This document shows, one piece after another, positions 19,001 through 30,716 of a stretch of DNA of 64,000 nt. The notes beneath the pieces are model-generated. The model did no database searches. It was given only the letters and a program-made list of their open reading frames with translations, and was not told the DNA's origin. Origin of the DNA: Providencia vermicola (GTDB lineage Bacteria; Pseudomonadota; Gammaproteobacteria; Enterobacterales; Enterobacteriaceae); assembly GCF_020381325.1 (NCBI RefSeq), contig NZ_JAGSPI010000002.1, forward strand, positions 248,001-312,000. The letters run 5' to 3'. Position numbers and translations under genes: made by a program. Every line of letters begins with the position of its first letter. The stretch's first letter is position 1.

Positions 19001-19880
19001 AACCATCTCCCTGCCTTTTCATTCGTAGCAGTAAATCATTCACTTGCAAATTCTGAGCTAACTCTCCCGTCCCCCAGTTAGCCTCCCCTTGACGTAGTTG
19101 AATCAAGCCACTTTCAATACGGTTATCTTTTAAACTGATCCAAGAAGATAGGCTAAAGTTCGCATCACGTAATGATGTGTTATCTCGTAACCAGCGACTT
19201 AACCAAGGCTGCATATCAATATTGTCGGCTTGAAGATAAAAAATGCCATCACTCAATGCACCATTTTTATCTGATACATCCAGTTTAACTTGCAGATACC
19301 CATGCTGTTTATTAATGGTTTCAAGGCTGACAAAACCTTGAGCGCGGTGACGTTCATTTTCATTCAGCCAAGAAAGTTCTGGCAGAATTAACGTGGTTTT
19401 TTGCTCTGAAGGCGTTAAAAAGGTCAGTTGACTGTCTTTTAACGTAAAATGGTCAAATTGACGTAAAAATAGCTCTTCAACGCCATCTAATGACTCACCT
19501 TCAGGGGAGCCTTCAAATGAAAAGGGAATTTTGTAATCGACATTGAGTTGGTAGAAAGTCAGGTCGCGAAAGCGCCAACGCAGGGAAAAAAGTGAGTTCC
19601 AAATATCCAGTTCAATGTGAATTTGCTTGGCGCTTACATCCGTTGTTTCATTTTGCAACGTGATATCAGATAACGTAAGAATAGGGCCAAAATAACGCCA
19701 TGCCCCTTCAATTTTACCTATTTGCACCGAAACATCGGCCTTTTTTTCGATATAAGCAATAAGGTCGGGGCGATAACTATCAATATTTGGTAAAAGGAAA
19801 CGCAGCCCTGTCAGCACCAGCGCGCACAGCAATAAAATAACCGCAGTGGTCACCAGTACTACACGTGGCAGTCGTTTCAC
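16098..19880 (-). CDS. yhdP: AsmA-like envelope protein YhdP
   Basis: YhdP is one of the three large AsmA-like proteins (with TamB and YdbH) that carry phospholipids from inner to outer membrane. The 1260-residue protein has one N-terminal membrane helix (about residues 7-29) and a long periplasmic beta-rich body with a DUF3971-type central part and an AsmA-like C-terminus (MGGGRAGQILRLVSFDALLRKLQFDF, FAGAAVFAATKVLGP). Translation probably begins at a GTG (19880), with GGAGAAGTAA upstream. It follows rng by 24 bases. Size and layout match E. coli YhdP. Confidence 0.93.
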   Translation of the reverse strand: MKRLPRVVLVTTAVILLLCALVLTGLRFLLPNIDSYRPDLIAYIEKKADVSVQIGKIEGAWRYFGPILTLSDITLQNETTDVSAKQIHIELDIWNSLFSLRWRFRDLTFYQLNVDYKIPFSFEGSPEGESLDGVEELFLRQFDHFTLKDSQLTFLTPSEQKTTLILPELSWLNENERHRAQGFVSLETINKQHGYLQVKLDVSDKNGALSDGIFYLQADNIDMQPWLSRWLRDNTSLRDANFSLSSWISLKDNRIESGLIQLRQGEANWGTGELAQNLQVNDLLLRMKRQGDGWLFNIPELDTLKTNEFIWPQGSVSVLYLPASKKYQDNDHWRVRAKNIELERLSEVLPTFSFLTPDMVQDWQHRQPTGIVSEFALDATQNRPESLQVSLDWQDVSWKKWKALPSVDHFSGVLIGGMQSGGLSFNLQDSEVDYRDEFKAPFTISTAKGQLYWVDNDSEFKLWSPALDVQATSLWANGEFRYAKAKKGNYADLAILSGIRLDDAGDAWRYFPQKLMGQDVADYLTKAIIAGKVDNATLVYKGDPANFPYDHNDGQFQVYVPLRDATFEYDSEWPALLNLDMDLDFRRAGLYMHAPTVKLAEATATNLDAVIRDYTDEMLYIDADISGTGTQIQQYFVHTPMKHSIGDTLEELQIGGIVNGQLSLSIPLSAGKDVVAKGKVNLNKNDLFIQPIDSTISSLTGSFSFNNGDLVGDKLQGQWFGQPISVDFTTLTGSKDYQVDVNIAGNWALNKLAMIPEEIKQKVSGTSDWKGHVTINLPDSAKEKVSLQIDVTAGLKQLQSQLPALNSQLLAELGQINVQAKGDTEQLTIGGDIGKRLGFNTVWNLSDKPLRLLKAHIAPWQNQTPELPKNTAIVVSLPPIKAMDWDKLAGLLVSSNSRQGGVNIRLPEVLEVKLASIYLGGQYWKDLNFSYDLQRDDQVVSVDSENLKGSLEIYAKQPWKVEIDYLYYNPSSTAESTTGSERFDFSHWPQLNVVCKECWLVGQKLGEFSANIIPQGNALQLTDGVLNNSAMQLKLDAIWRSGDGNKTEVAGSLTGEAFDETAAYFGMLVPIIESPYTIEFNLDWGNLPWSPDVASLNGKLSAKLGKGAIAKMGGGRAGQILRLVSFDALLRKLQFDFRDTFNNDFDFDSIKGDATLHNGVMTSKNTVVDGLVADIALNGEVDLVKRQINLEAVITPEISATVGVATAFVVNPFAGAAVFAATKVLGPLWSKVSVIRYRVTGSLDEPKIDEVLRQLKETQE

Positions 19881-19904
19881 TTACTTCTCCTTTAAGCAAA
19901 CAGG

Positions 19905-21374
19905 CTACATCATCACAACATCAAAGCGTTCTTGGCTGTATAACGGCTCAGTCTGAACTTTCACTTGCTTCCCAACGAAGATTTCCACTTCAGCTAGTGC
20001 GTGTGATTCATCCCCTTTAAGAACATCCACCACCGCTTGTGATGCATAGACTAAGAAGCGATCAGCATCGATCGTGCGGTGAACTCTCACAATTTCACGT
20101 AAGATTTCATAACATACCGTTTCCACTGATTTCACCGTACCACGGCCTTGGCAAGTTGGACAATCATCACACAATACGTGTTCAAGGCTTTCTCTTGTCC
20201 GCTTACGGGTCATTTCCACTAAGCCAAGTTGCGAGAAACCGTTGATCGTCGTTTTAACTTTATCTTTGCTTAACGCTTGTTCCAGTGATGCTAAGACACG
20301 ACGGCGGTGCTCAGCATCGGTCATATCAATAAAGTCGATGATGATAATCCCGCCTAAATTGCGTAAGCGTAACTGACGTGCAATCGCTTGAGTCGCTTCA
20401 ATATTGGTATTGAAAATGGTTTCTTCGAGATTACGATGGCCAACAAATGCCCCCGTATTGATGTCGATGGTGGTCATGGCTTCAGTTTGATCGATGATCA
20501 GGTAACCACCTGATTTCAATTCAACTTTTCTGTCCATCGCCCGTTGAATTTCATTTTCAACATCAAATAAATCGAAAATCGGCTGATTACCTTGGTATAA
20601 CTCCAGCTTTGCCGTCATTTCTGGCACATACTCTTCGATAAATTCTTGTAATTGAGTATAGGTCAAACGGGAGTCAACGCGAATTCTATCGAGATGAGCG
20701 CCTGCAAAATCACGGATAATCCGAAAAGCGAGCGCTAATTCACCGTAAATCTTAGTGCGAGTCACATTACGTTTTTTCCGTTCAATAACTTTTGCCCAAA
20801 GACGTTTTAAGAAAGCAGCATCTTGCTTGACTTCATCTTCCCCCACACCTTCCGCTGCGGTACGAATAATAAAGCCACCATTTTCATCACAATATTGGGC
20901 AACACATTGCTTTAAGCGTTCTCTTTCTTCTTCACTTTCAATGCGTTGAGAAACCCCCACGTGGGAAGCTCCTGGCATGAAAACTAAATAGCGTGAAGGC
21001 AGAGTAATGTCTGTCGTCAACCTCGCGCCTTTGGTTCCTAACGGGTCTTTTACCACTTGTACAATCAAGTCTTGACCCTGTTTAACCAGCTCGGCAATAT
21101 CCCTGACATGAAAGTTTTTTTGCTCATCACCCGCAATGCATTCGGTGTGCGGCATGATATCGGATGCATGCAAAAAGGCGGCTTTATCCAGACCAATATC
21201 AACAAAGGCCGCCTGCATTCCAGGTAGAACGCGGCTCACGCGGCCTTTGTAAATATTCCCTACAAGTCCTCTTTTTGCTTCTCGTTCAACATGTATTTCT
21301 TGTAAAATCCCACCGTCAATATAAGCTACGCGCGTTTCAGATGGTGTAATGTTCACTAGTAGTTCCGCTGTCAT
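19905..21374 (-). CDS. rng: Ribonuclease G
   Basis: RNase G is a single-strand endoribonuclease of the RNase E family that trims the 5' end of 16S rRNA and cuts selected mRNAs. The 489-residue protein has an N-terminal S1 domain ([27 protein letters not shown] is split over about residues 35-61), the catalytic DNase I-like region with the Asp pair in [11 protein letters not shown] and TIDINTG, and the zinc-link CPTCQGRGT near residue 407. It lacks the long RNase E scaffold tail. The ATG overlaps the maf stop (ATGA), so translation is coupled. Confidence 0.96.
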   Translation of the reverse strand: MTAELLVNITPSETRVAYIDGGILQEIHVEREAKRGLVGNIYKGRVSRVLPGMQAAFVDIGLDKAAFLHASDIMPHTECIAGDEQKNFHVRDIAELVKQGQDLIVQVVKDPLGTKGARLTTDITLPSRYLVFMPGASHVGVSQRIESEEERERLKQCVAQYCDENGGFIIRTAAEGVGEDEVKQDAAFLKRLWAKVIERKKRNVTRTKIYGELALAFRIIRDFAGAHLDRIRVDSRLTYTQLQEFIEEYVPEMTAKLELYQGNQPIFDLFDVENEIQRAMDRKVELKSGGYLIIDQTEAMTTIDINTGAFVGHRNLEETIFNTNIEATQAIARQLRLRNLGGIIIIDFIDMTDAEHRRRVLASLEQALSKDKVKTTINGFSQLGLVEMTRKRTRESLEHVLCDDCPTCQGRGTVKSVETVCYEILREIVRVHRTIDADRFLVYASQAVVDVLKGDESHALAEVEIFVGKQVKVQTEPLYSQERFDVVMM

Positions 21375-21958
21375 GACTTCCCCTTACCATCACCTAACGC
21401 TAAAAATCGTTGAATTAATTCATTTGTTTCGACCAAAGGTAAACCCACTACGCCGTGGTAACTGCCATTAATTTTACGAATAAAACGACCACCAAGGCCT
21501 TGGATAGCATAGGCACCCGCTTTGTCCATAGGCTCACCTGACTGTATATAATCCTGTATTTCAAGTAAAGATAACCCGCTGAATGTCACATCTGTCACAA
21601 TCAACTCATGTAATGTTTGTTGGCGATCGGAAAGTGCTATCGCTGTCATCACTTGGTGAGTTTTACCGGATAGCGCGCTGAGCATCTCTTGAGCGTGCTG
21701 GTTATCTCTTGGTTTTTCAAGGATTTTTCCATCGAGAACTACAATCGTATCAGCCCCTAAGACAGGCTTATCTTCTGGTGCCATGGCAACACCCGCTAAG
21801 GATTTATCACGCGCTAGTCGCTGCACATAACCTTCTGGCGTCTCACCCTGTTGCCACTGTTCTTCTACCTCAGGACGTAAAATTTCAAAAGAATAGTCAA
21901 GATATTGCACCAATTCGCGTCGACGAGGTGAACCCGATGCCAAATAGATTAAATTCAT
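21371..21958 (-). CDS. yhdE: dTTP/UTP pyrophosphatase YhdE (Maf family)
   Basis: Maf proteins hydrolyse non-canonical or excess NTPs to monophosphates. YhdE prefers dTTP, UTP and modified pyrimidines. The 195-residue protein has the N-terminal SGSPRRREL phosphate motif, the [18 protein letters not shown] catalytic segment near residue 67, and the C-terminal [11 protein letters not shown]. It belongs to the mre-maf-rng cluster of enterobacteria: mreD ends 37 bases upstream and rng begins within its stop codon. Confidence 0.94.
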   Translation of the reverse strand: MNLIYLASGSPRRRELVQYLDYSFEILRPEVEEQWQQGETPEGYVQRLARDKSLAGVAMAPEDKPVLGADTIVVLDGKILEKPRDNQHAQEMLSALSGKTHQVMTAIALSDRQQTLHELIVTDVTFSGLSLLEIQDYIQSGEPMDKAGAYAIQGLGGRFIRKINGSYHGVVGLPLVETNELIQRFLALGDGKGKS

Positions 21959-21995
21959 AAAAAATATTTCCCGTCAGATACGACAGTTAAAATCC

Positions 21996-22484
21996 TTAAC
22001 ACACTGAAAACTGTCGACGAATTTTTCGTAAAAGCAAAAATAACCATGGCCACAGGATACCATTGACGAGACTATTCCAGAATACTTGCGGATGGAATAA
22101 TACCTGAGATGATAAAAATTCAGCCCAAAATACCGCCAGATCTTGAATAATAGTCAACAACATAATTACGAGCGCTTGTTGCCATAGCGCCATATTGCGT
22201 AATAATTGATGTTTATAAGCGACGAGATAACAAATAATACTGAAGGAAAGCGCATGAACGCCCAGAGCAGAGCCTTGAATGGAGTCAACAACAATACCCA
22301 AAATAAAGCTAGTGCCAACACTAACCCGGTGTGGTAATGCCATCACCCAATACGCTAAAATCAATAGCAACCATGATGGCCGATAAAAACTAAGCTGTTC
22401 TGGCCAAGGCATGACTTGCAAAATCAGTGCAATAATAAAGGATAGCCAGATAATGGCACGCCCATTACCACGGTATTCATCCAT
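21996..22484 (-). CDS. mreD: Rod shape-determining protein MreD
   Basis: MreD is an inner-membrane member of the elongasome that works with MreC and RodA/PBP2 in side-wall synthesis. It has 162 residues with five to six hydrophobic helices, and the conserved [22 protein letters not shown] stretch (read across about residues 37-58) is present. It lies 45 bases after mreC and before maf. Confidence 0.94.
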   Translation of the reverse strand: MDEYRGNGRAIIWLSFIIALILQVMPWPEQLSFYRPSWLLLILAYWVMALPHRVSVGTSFILGIVVDSIQGSALGVHALSFSIICYLVAYKHQLLRNMALWQQALVIMLLTIIQDLAVFWAEFLSSQVLFHPQVFWNSLVNGILWPWLFLLLRKIRRQFSVC

Positions 22485-22529
22485 TTAATTCATTCCTCCT
22501 ACCCATAACCATAATAATATTTCCTTTAC

Positions 22530-23492
22530 CTATGGTTGCGGTGCCATTGATGGTGGCAATGGTGGCCCTTGAATTTCACTTGGATTCGGTAAAACTTGCG
22601 GGAGCACTTTCATTAAGCGTTCATTTGCTGCACGGTACACTTCTGATGGCTGTAACGGCGTTTTCGGGTCACTATCATTACCCCATAAAAGCAAAAGATA
22701 ACGTAAACGTTGTAGCTCAGCGCTTGGTCTGGCGCTAATGATGGTATATGCACGTTGTGTATCATGTTTCACCGCAGAGACTACACCAACGGGGTAACCT
22801 TCAGGAAAACGCCCACCTAGGCCAGAAGTCACGAGCACGTCTCCCACACGAATATCCGTATTTTCAGGTAATGGCTCAAGCTGTAAATCATCCGCACACC
22901 CTGAACCCGCGGCAATGACACGCACATCATTGCGCAGAACCTGTACTGGAAGAGCATGTGTGGTATCGCAGATTAATAATACGCGGCTATTAAAGTTGCT
23001 CACTCCCACCACTTGGCCGACAACGCCTTTATCACTAATAACGGGCTGCCCTTCATAAACACCTTCATTACTGCCTTTATCAATCACCACTTGATCACGA
23101 TAAGGCGTGTTCGCACCTGAAATAACTTGCGTCACCATCATGTGTTCATCTTGGCGTAATGGCGAACCGAGAAGCTCCCTTAAGCGCGCATTTTCCTGCT
23201 TAAGTTGTTCCAGTAATAGGTTATCGGCTTTTTTCAGTAGCAGCTCTTGGCGCAATGCTTTGTTTTCAAATTGCAGCTGTTCTCGTGAAGAGAAACTTTC
23301 TGAGATATTGTCTAGGAACTGACGTGGGCCATTAGCTAAAAAATAGAATGGGCTGACCGCCGTGTCTAAGTAGTTACGGACTTTATTGAAGGGCTCGAAT
23401 CGATGGTCAATCACCACCAGCACAAGTGCAATAATTACCGCAAAAAAAATGCGTAACTGTAGGGATGGACCTCGCCTAAAAATGGGCTTCAT
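22530..23492 (-). CDS. mreC: Cell shape-determining protein MreC
   Basis: MreC links cytoplasmic MreB to the periplasmic peptidoglycan machinery and activates PBP2. The 320-residue protein has one membrane helix (about residues 13-28), a coiled coil (about 65-110, LQFENKALRQELLLKKADN), and the beta-sandwich periplasmic domain with VISGANTPYRDQVVIDKGSNEG. The C-terminus is Pro-rich. A hairpin separates mreB from mreC, which suits the lower expression of mreC known in E. coli. Confidence 0.95.
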   Translation of the reverse strand: MKPIFRRGPSLQLRIFFAVIIALVLVVIDHRFEPFNKVRNYLDTAVSPFYFLANGPRQFLDNISESFSSREQLQFENKALRQELLLKKADNLLLEQLKQENARLRELLGSPLRQDEHMMVTQVISGANTPYRDQVVIDKGSNEGVYEGQPVISDKGVVGQVVGVSNFNSRVLLICDTTHALPVQVLRNDVRVIAAGSGCADDLQLEPLPENTDIRVGDVLVTSGLGGRFPEGYPVGVVSAVKHDTQRAYTIISARPSAELQRLRYLLLLWGNDSDPKTPLQPSEVYRAANERLMKVLPQVLPNPSEIQGPPLPPSMAPQP

Positions 23493-23535
23493 GTGTGGCT
23501 AAGTTTCGCTAATGTCAGAGGATCAAAAATAGTCA

Positions 23536-23563
23536 AAGCAGCTAGGCACCAACCTAACTGCTT
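23536..23563 (-). terminator. Hairpin between mreB and mreC
   Basis: On the minus strand, AAGCAGTTAGG pairs with CCTAGCTGCTT (one G-U pair), and ATTTTTG follows a few bases later. It is a likely partial terminator that lowers read-through from mreB into mreC. Confidence 0.55.
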
Positions 23564-23575
23564 ATAGTTGGCCAT

Positions 23576-25226
<1,651 letters not shown>

Positions 25227-26210
25227 ATGAAAGCTCTCGTCCTAAACAAATCCGATGAAAAAATCACCGCTAATATCCAATCTCTGACAACAGAAATGCT
25301 ACCTGCCGGGGACATTATAGTCGATATTCACTGGTCCACACTAAATTATAAAGATGCGCTCGCTATTAATGGTAAAGCGGGTGTAGTAAGACAATACCCG
25401 ATGGTGCCTGGCATCGATTTTTCTGGCGTCATTCACCACAGTGAAGACCCTCGTTTTCAAGTTGGGCAGCATGTTTTATTGACAGGTTGGGGTGTTGGTG
25501 AAACCCATTGGGGGGGCTTGGCCTCACAAGCCCGTGTCCCTGCGAATTATTTAACCCCTCTTCCCCAGCAGCTCTCTTTAAAACAGGCGATGATTATTGG
25601 CACAGCCGGTTTTACCGCTATGCTGTGTGTTCAGGCTCTAGAAGATGCAGGCATTACACCAGATAAAGGCGAAATCGTTGTCAGCGGGGCAAGCGGTGGT
25701 GTCGGCAGCACCGCGGTTCAATTGTTATCTTTATTAGGCTATGACGTGGTCGCCATTTCTGGACGTGAAGAAAATAACGCTTATTTGCAGACGTTAGGCG
25801 CAAAACGCGTTTTACCGCGCAGTGATTTTACACATCCTGCAAAACCACTCGATAAACAGCTTTGGGCAGGGGCTATCGATACCGTTGGTGGTGAATTGCT
25901 GGCTAATTTGCTGGCACAAACCCATTATAATGGTGCCATTGCCGCTTGCGGCTTGGCTGGTGGTTTTAACTTACCGACCAGTGTGATGCCATTCATTTTA
26001 CGTAATGTACGCCTACAAGGGGTCGATTCTGTCTATTTCCCTGCGGCAAAACGCGCGAAAGTCTGGGAACGCCTTGCACAGTTGCTGCCAGCTGCTTTCT
26101 ATGAGCAAGTATGCTCTGAAATCAAATTGGAAGATGCGGCAGAATATGCAAAAAAACTCTTAAAAAATGAAGTGACTGGACGTACTCTAGTCAATCTTTG
26201 CGAAAAATAA
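25227..26210 (+). CDS. acuI: Acrylyl-CoA reductase AcuI (YhdH)
   Basis: AcuI reduces acryloyl-CoA to propionyl-CoA with NADPH, detoxifying a reactive intermediate. The 327-residue MDR-family protein lacks the zinc-binding Cys pattern of alcohol dehydrogenases. It shows STLNYKDALAINGKAGVVR near residue 35, the Rossmann GASGGVGSTAVQLL near 155, and YFPAAKRAKVWERLA near 275, all typical of YhdH. AGGAGTGAACG precedes the ATG. It sits before aroQ-accBC, as in related enterics. Confidence 0.93.
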   Translation: MKALVLNKSDEKITANIQSLTTEMLPAGDIIVDIHWSTLNYKDALAINGKAGVVRQYPMVPGIDFSGVIHHSEDPRFQVGQHVLLTGWGVGETHWGGLASQARVPANYLTPLPQQLSLKQAMIIGTAGFTAMLCVQALEDAGITPDKGEIVVSGASGGVGSTAVQLLSLLGYDVVAISGREENNAYLQTLGAKRVLPRSDFTHPAKPLDKQLWAGAIDTVGGELLANLLAQTHYNGAIAACGLAGGFNLPTSVMPFILRNVRLQGVDSVYFPAAKRAKVWERLAQLLPAAFYEQVCSEIKLEDAAEYAKKLLKNEVTGRTLVNLCEK

Positions 26211-26441
26211 CCGAATACGTGCGGCTCTCTTGCAAAAATACGGATTACCGCACATTTCACAAAATAAATTCGGGTAATTTCTCTGATAAGACCAGTATTT
26301 TGCTGCTATATGCCACGAAATAATTATAATAGCGTCCTTTGTCGGTAGAAATTCCATTTATTTTTATGATAAAAGATGACAAACGCTCAACATCGCGTTA
26401 TGTTGTCGGACTATTGATATATCGTCGGAGTTAGCAGCATA

Positions 26442-26906
26442 ATGGCAGAAGATATTCACATTTTACTCTTGAACGGGCCAAACCTAAACCTGCTAGGTAC
26501 ACGGGAGCCAGACAAATATGGCAACCAGACTCTTGCTGATATCGTCGCAAAATTGGACGTTGAAGCAGGCCAATTAGGTGTAAAATTGAGTCATTTTCAA
26601 TCAAATGCAGAGCATGAACTGATCGATAGAATTCATGCAGCACGCCATGATGTTGATTTTATACTCATCAATCCGGCTGCATTCACACATACTAGCGTAG
26701 CTCTACGTGATGCGTTACTGGCGGTGTGTCTCCCGTTTATCGAGATCCACCTGTCTAATGTGCATGCGAGAGAACCATTTCGCCAACATTCTTATTTCTC
26801 CGACCAAGCTGTCGGTGTAATTTGTGGTCTAGGTGCTGATGGCTACCGTTTTGCTTTACAGGCAGCGGTTAACCGCCTGCGCCTAATTAATTCAATCCAA
26901 ATATAA
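26442..26906 (+). CDS. aroQ: Type II 3-dehydroquinate dehydratase
   Basis: AroQ converts 3-dehydroquinate to 3-dehydroshikimate in aromatic amino acid synthesis. The 154-residue protein is a clear type II enzyme: [19 protein letters not shown] at the start with the catalytic Arg and Tyr, [17 protein letters not shown] in the middle, and [20 protein letters not shown] with the catalytic His. E. coli uses type I (AroD), but placing aroQ before accBC is common in Yersinia and Morganellaceae. accB starts 18 bases on, so they are probably co-transcribed. Confidence 0.96.
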   Translation: MAEDIHILLLNGPNLNLLGTREPDKYGNQTLADIVAKLDVEAGQLGVKLSHFQSNAEHELIDRIHAARHDVDFILINPAAFTHTSVALRDALLAVCLPFIEIHLSNVHAREPFRQHSYFSDQAVGVICGLGADGYRFALQAAVNRLRLINSIQI

Positions 26907-26924
26907 GAGTACGGAATCATATCC

Positions 26925-27395
26925 ATGGATATTCGTAAAATTAAAAAGTTGATCGAGCTGGTCGAAGAGTCTGGCATTTCTGAACTGGAAATTTCTGAAG
27001 GTGAAGAGTCAGTACGTATCAGCCGTGTCGCTCCTGCTTCTCAAGTTATGGCTGCACCTCAACAATTTTACTCAGCACCTGTTGCACAACAACCTGCGCT
27101 GGCAAATGCTGTTGCACCATCTGAAGCAATGGCAACACCAGCTGCTCCTGCAACCGTTGCAGGGCACCAAGTTCGCTCACCAATGGTAGGAACGTTCTAC
27201 CGTGCGCCAAGCCCAGAAGCGAAAGCATTCGTTGAAATTGGCCAAACTGTGAGTGTTGGTGACCCACTTTGCATCGTTGAAGCGATGAAAATGATGAACC
27301 AAATCGAAGCAGACAAAGCAGGCGTTGTTAAAGCTATTCTGTTGCAAAACGGTGATGCAGTAGAATTTGACGAGCCATTAGTTGTCATCGAATAA
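26925..27395 (+). CDS. accB: Acetyl-CoA carboxylase biotin carboxyl carrier protein
   Basis: AccB carries the biotin that shuttles carboxyl groups to make malonyl-CoA. It is 156 residues long with an N-terminal [20 protein letters not shown] segment, a Pro/Ala/Gln-rich linker (about 40-75), and a biotinyl domain. The biotin Lys122 lies in [11 protein letters not shown], and the protruding thumb of the domain is present ([15 protein letters not shown]). accC follows after 12 bases. Confidence 0.97.
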   Translation: MDIRKIKKLIELVEESGISELEISEGEESVRISRVAPASQVMAAPQQFYSAPVAQQPALANAVAPSEAMATPAAPATVAGHQVRSPMVGTFYRAPSPEAKAFVEIGQTVSVGDPLCIVEAMKMMNQIEADKAGVVKAILLQNGDAVEFDEPLVVIE

Positions 27396-27407
27396 CGAGG
27401 CGTCTCC

Positions 27408-28754
27408 ATGCTGGAAAAAATTGTCATCGCAAACCGCGGGGAAATCGCACTACGTATTTTGCGTGCCTGTAAAGAATTAGGCATCAAAGCTGTAGCGGTT
27501 CACTCCACGGCTGATAGCGATCTAAAACACGTGTTGCTGGCTGATGAAACTATCTGTATTGGCCCAGCAGCCTCTGCAAAAAGCTACTTAAATATCCCTG
27601 CGATTATCTCTGCAGCAGAAATTTCAGGTGCACAAGCGATTCACCCAGGATATGGTTTCCTGGCTGAAAACGCTGATTTTGCAGAACAAGTTGAAAATTC
27701 AGGCTTTATTTTTATCGGCCCAAAAGCTGAAACCATCCGCCTAATGGGTGACAAGGTTTCTGCGATTAACGCGATGAAAAAAGCAGGTGTTCCGTGCGTG
27801 CCAGGTTCTGATGGCCCGTTAGGTAATGACACCGAAAAAAATAAAACCATCGCAAAACGCATCGGTTTCCCAGTGATCATCAAAGCATCTGGTGGTGGTG
27901 GTGGTCGTGGTATGCGTGTGGTTCGCAACGAAAAAGATTTGGAATCTTCCATCAATCTGACGCGTGCTGAAGCGAAAGCCGCTTTCAATAACGATATGGT
28001 TTACATGGAGAAATACCTTGAAAACCCACGTCATATTGAAATTCAAGTTATGGCTGATGGCCAAGGCAACGCGGTTTATTTAGCAGAACGTGACTGTTCA
28101 ATGCAACGTCGCCACCAAAAAGTGGTTGAAGAAGCACCTGCACCAGGGATCACCCCTGAAATTCGCCGTAGCATCGGTGAACGCTGTGCAAATGCCTGTA
28201 TTGAAATCGGTTACCGTGGTGCAGGTACCTTTGAATTCCTGTTCGAAAACGGTGAATTCTACTTTATCGAAATGAATACTCGTATTCAGGTTGAGCATCC
28301 AGTGACTGAAATGATCACCGGTGTTGACTTAATCAAAGAGCAATTACGTATTGCTTCGGGTTTACCATTATCAGTGAAACAGGAAGATATTGTGGTTCAC
28401 GGTCATGCGGTTGAGTGTCGTATCAACGCAGAAGATCCAAAAACCTTTATTCCTAGCCCAGGTAAAATCACACGCTTCCACTCTCCAGGTGGCTTCGGTG
28501 TACGTTGGGAATCTCATATCTACGCAGGCTATACAGTACCTCCGTACTATGACTCAATGATTGGTAAGCTGATCACCTATGGTGAAACCCGTGAAATTGC
28601 TATTTCTCGTATGAAAAATGCATTGAATGAGTTAATCGTTGATGGCATCAAAACCAACATCGAACTGCACCAAATGATCATGAACGATGAAAACTTCCAA
28701 AAAGGTGGAACTAACATCCACTATTTAGAGAAAAAACTGGGCATTTCTGAGTAA
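27408..28754 (+). CDS. accC: Acetyl-CoA carboxylase biotin carboxylase subunit
   Basis: AccC carboxylates biotin on AccB using bicarbonate and ATP. The 448-residue protein has the N-terminal pre-ATP-grasp domain ([20 protein letters not shown]), the Gly-rich ATP-grasp loop [14 protein letters not shown] near residue 160, and the catalytic region [20 protein letters not shown] near 285. Length and motifs match E. coli AccC. A terminator follows 40 bases after the stop. Confidence 0.97.
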   Translation: MLEKIVIANRGEIALRILRACKELGIKAVAVHSTADSDLKHVLLADETICIGPAASAKSYLNIPAIISAAEISGAQAIHPGYGFLAENADFAEQVENSGFIFIGPKAETIRLMGDKVSAINAMKKAGVPCVPGSDGPLGNDTEKNKTIAKRIGFPVIIKASGGGGGRGMRVVRNEKDLESSINLTRAEAKAAFNNDMVYMEKYLENPRHIEIQVMADGQGNAVYLAERDCSMQRRHQKVVEEAPAPGITPEIRRSIGERCANACIEIGYRGAGTFEFLFENGEFYFIEMNTRIQVEHPVTEMITGVDLIKEQLRIASGLPLSVKQEDIVVHGHAVECRINAEDPKTFIPSPGKITRFHSPGGFGVRWESHIYAGYTVPPYYDSMIGKLITYGETREIAISRMKNALNELIVDGIKTNIELHQMIMNDENFQKGGTNIHYLEKKLGISE

Positions 28755-28795
28755 TTTTGAAATTGTCTGTTTGACTCATCGTCAATTAATGCCGC

Positions 28796-28820
28796 AAAGC
28801 CCTGCTTAGCGGCTTTTTTT
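28796..28820 (+). terminator. Terminator after accC
   Basis: AAAGCC (28796-28801) and GGCTTT (28811-28816) form a stem, flanked by an outer GCCGC/GCGGC alternative, and the T run extends to 28820. It separates accBC from yhdT-panF. Confidence 0.82.
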
Positions 28821-28928
28821 TGCGTTAAATACCTTTTCTCGCACTTTTATTCTGCCTTTTCTTACACTCTACCTGCGGATTATCGTACAATCCCTGATTA
28901 TTTTTCTGTGAGTGAGGAGGAATAACGG

Positions 28929-29171
28929 ATGGATAAACGTTTTCTTCAATCCAATAAGGAAGCGCGTTGGTCTCTCTATTTGACTATCGCATACATGATA
29001 GGCTGGATAATTAGTGCCTATTTACCCGACAATACGCGTGGCATCACTGGCCTACCGTTATGGTTTGAGTGGTCATGCCTTATTGTCCCCGTCATTTTTA
29101 TTTTGCTCTGCATTATGATGGTCAAAATCATTTTTAAAGATATTCCTCTGGAGGAGAAGGATGCAGATTGA
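28929..29171 (+). CDS. yhdT: YhdT family small membrane protein
   Basis: An 80-residue inner-membrane protein of the YhdT/DUF997 family with two predicted helices (about residues 15-35 and 48-70). Its function is unknown, but it is consistently encoded just before panF and overlaps it here by 11 bases. It is probably an accessory subunit of the pantothenate symporter; that role is inferred from linkage. GAGGAGGAATAACGG supplies a strong ribosome binding site. Confidence 0.9.
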   Translation: MDKRFLQSNKEARWSLYLTIAYMIGWIISAYLPDNTRGITGLPLWFEWSCLIVPVIFILLCIMMVKIIFKDIPLEEKDAD

Positions 29172-30600
29172 AGTTCTTCTACCTTTAATTGGTTATCTAG
29201 CGCTGGTTTTCCTGTTATCCGTCTACGCCTATAGAAAACGGACGAAAGGGGAATTCCTCAATGAGTACTTTTTAGGTAACCGTTCCATGGGCGGCTTTGT
29301 CCTAGCCATGACCATTACAGCAACCTATATTAGCGCGAGCTCATTTATTGGTGGGCCTGGTGCAGCGTATAAATATGGCCTAGGCTGGGTGCTCCTTGCT
29401 ATGATCCAACTCCCTGCTATTTGGTTATCTCTCGGAGTATTAGGGAAAAAATTCGCTATCTTGGCGCGTCGCTATAATGCCGTGACTCTAAACGATATGC
29501 TGTACGCTCGCTACCAAAGTCGATTCTTAGTGTGGTTCGCCAGTGTTAGCCTGTTGATTGCCTTCTTTGGGGCAATGACTGTACAGTTTATTGGCGGGGC
29601 AAGGCTACTCGAAACCGCCGCAGGTATTCCTTACACATATGGGTTAATTATCTTCGGTGTCTCCATCGCGCTATATACCGCGATTGGCGGGTTTAGGGCG
29701 AGTGTGTTAAACGATGCCTTACAAGGGCTCGTCATGCTGCTTGGCACGGTGATTTTACTCGTTGCCATTATTTATCACGCAGGTGGTTTACCCGCAGCGG
29801 TTGAAAAAATGCAAGCCATTGACCCGAAACTGGTCTCCCCTGAAGGCGCTGACGACATCCTAAGTGGGCCATTCTTAGCCTCGTTCTGGATTTTGGTCTG
29901 TTTTGGCGTGATTGGTTTACCGCATACGGCAGTACGTTGTATTTCCTACAAAGACAGCAAAGCGGTTCACCGAGGGATTATTTTAGGCACCATCGTGATG
30001 GCAGTATTGATGTTTGGAATGCATTTCGCAGGCGCATTAGGCCGAGCAATCTTACCCGACCTAACCATCCCTGACCAAGTTATCCCAACCTTGATGGTAC
30101 AAGTACTACCGCCTTTTGCCGCTGGCATTTTCTTGGCGGCACCTATGGCAGCAATTATGTCCACCATTAATGCTCAGTTACTGCAATCTTCAGCAACCAT
30201 CGTCAAAGATATCTACCTGAATGCAGCGCCTGAACAAATAAAAAATGAGAAGAAACTCGCACGGATCTCCAGCTTTTCTACCCTGATTTTGGGCGCATTA
30301 CTCCTCATTGCTGCGTGGAACCCACCACAAATGATTATTTGGCTAAACCTGTTAGCCTTCGGTGGGTTAGAAGCCGTTTTCTTATGGCCACTAGTACTGG
30401 GACTGTATTGGGAGAAAGCCAACGGAACGGGCGCGGTTAGTGGCATGGTTGTCGGAGGAGTAAGCTATGCAATCTTAGCAAGCTTCAAAATCGAAATCAT
30501 GGATTTCCACGCCATCGTACCATCACTGATTTTTAGCCTAATTGCGTTTCTTGTCGGTAATCTTTTTGGCAAAAATCCAGTACAATTGGCGACAAATTAA
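29161..30600 (+). CDS. panF: Sodium/pantothenate symporter PanF
   Basis: PanF imports pantothenate with sodium for coenzyme A synthesis. The 479-residue protein is a solute:sodium symporter with about 12-13 membrane helices. It has the SSS-family ATYISASSFIGGPGAAYKYG near residue 55 and the Na+-site region APMAAIMSTINAQLLQSSAT near 325. It overlaps yhdT and is followed after 116 bases by prmA, as in E. coli. Confidence 0.95.
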   Translation: MQIEVLLPLIGYLALVFLLSVYAYRKRTKGEFLNEYFLGNRSMGGFVLAMTITATYISASSFIGGPGAAYKYGLGWVLLAMIQLPAIWLSLGVLGKKFAILARRYNAVTLNDMLYARYQSRFLVWFASVSLLIAFFGAMTVQFIGGARLLETAAGIPYTYGLIIFGVSIALYTAIGGFRASVLNDALQGLVMLLGTVILLVAIIYHAGGLPAAVEKMQAIDPKLVSPEGADDILSGPFLASFWILVCFGVIGLPHTAVRCISYKDSKAVHRGIILGTIVMAVLMFGMHFAGALGRAILPDLTIPDQVIPTLMVQVLPPFAAGIFLAAPMAAIMSTINAQLLQSSATIVKDIYLNAAPEQIKNEKKLARISSFSTLILGALLLIAAWNPPQMIIWLNLLAFGGLEAVFLWPLVLGLYWEKANGTGAVSGMVVGGVSYAILASFKIEIMDFHAIVPSLIFSLIAFLVGNLFGKNPVQLATN

Positions 30601-30716
30601 TTTAGAGACCTGTTTTTAACATTGTCTCGTCATATGACATTCATGCTCTAAATAGTGTGGGCTATCTGCACCAATTACGCGATAGCCCAAAACATAGTGA
30701 GCATTTAAGGAATACT

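Noticed and set aside
27046-28298. Antisense frames opposite accB and accC
   Set aside because: They mirror the Gly- and Ala-rich codons of the real genes and have no independent support.
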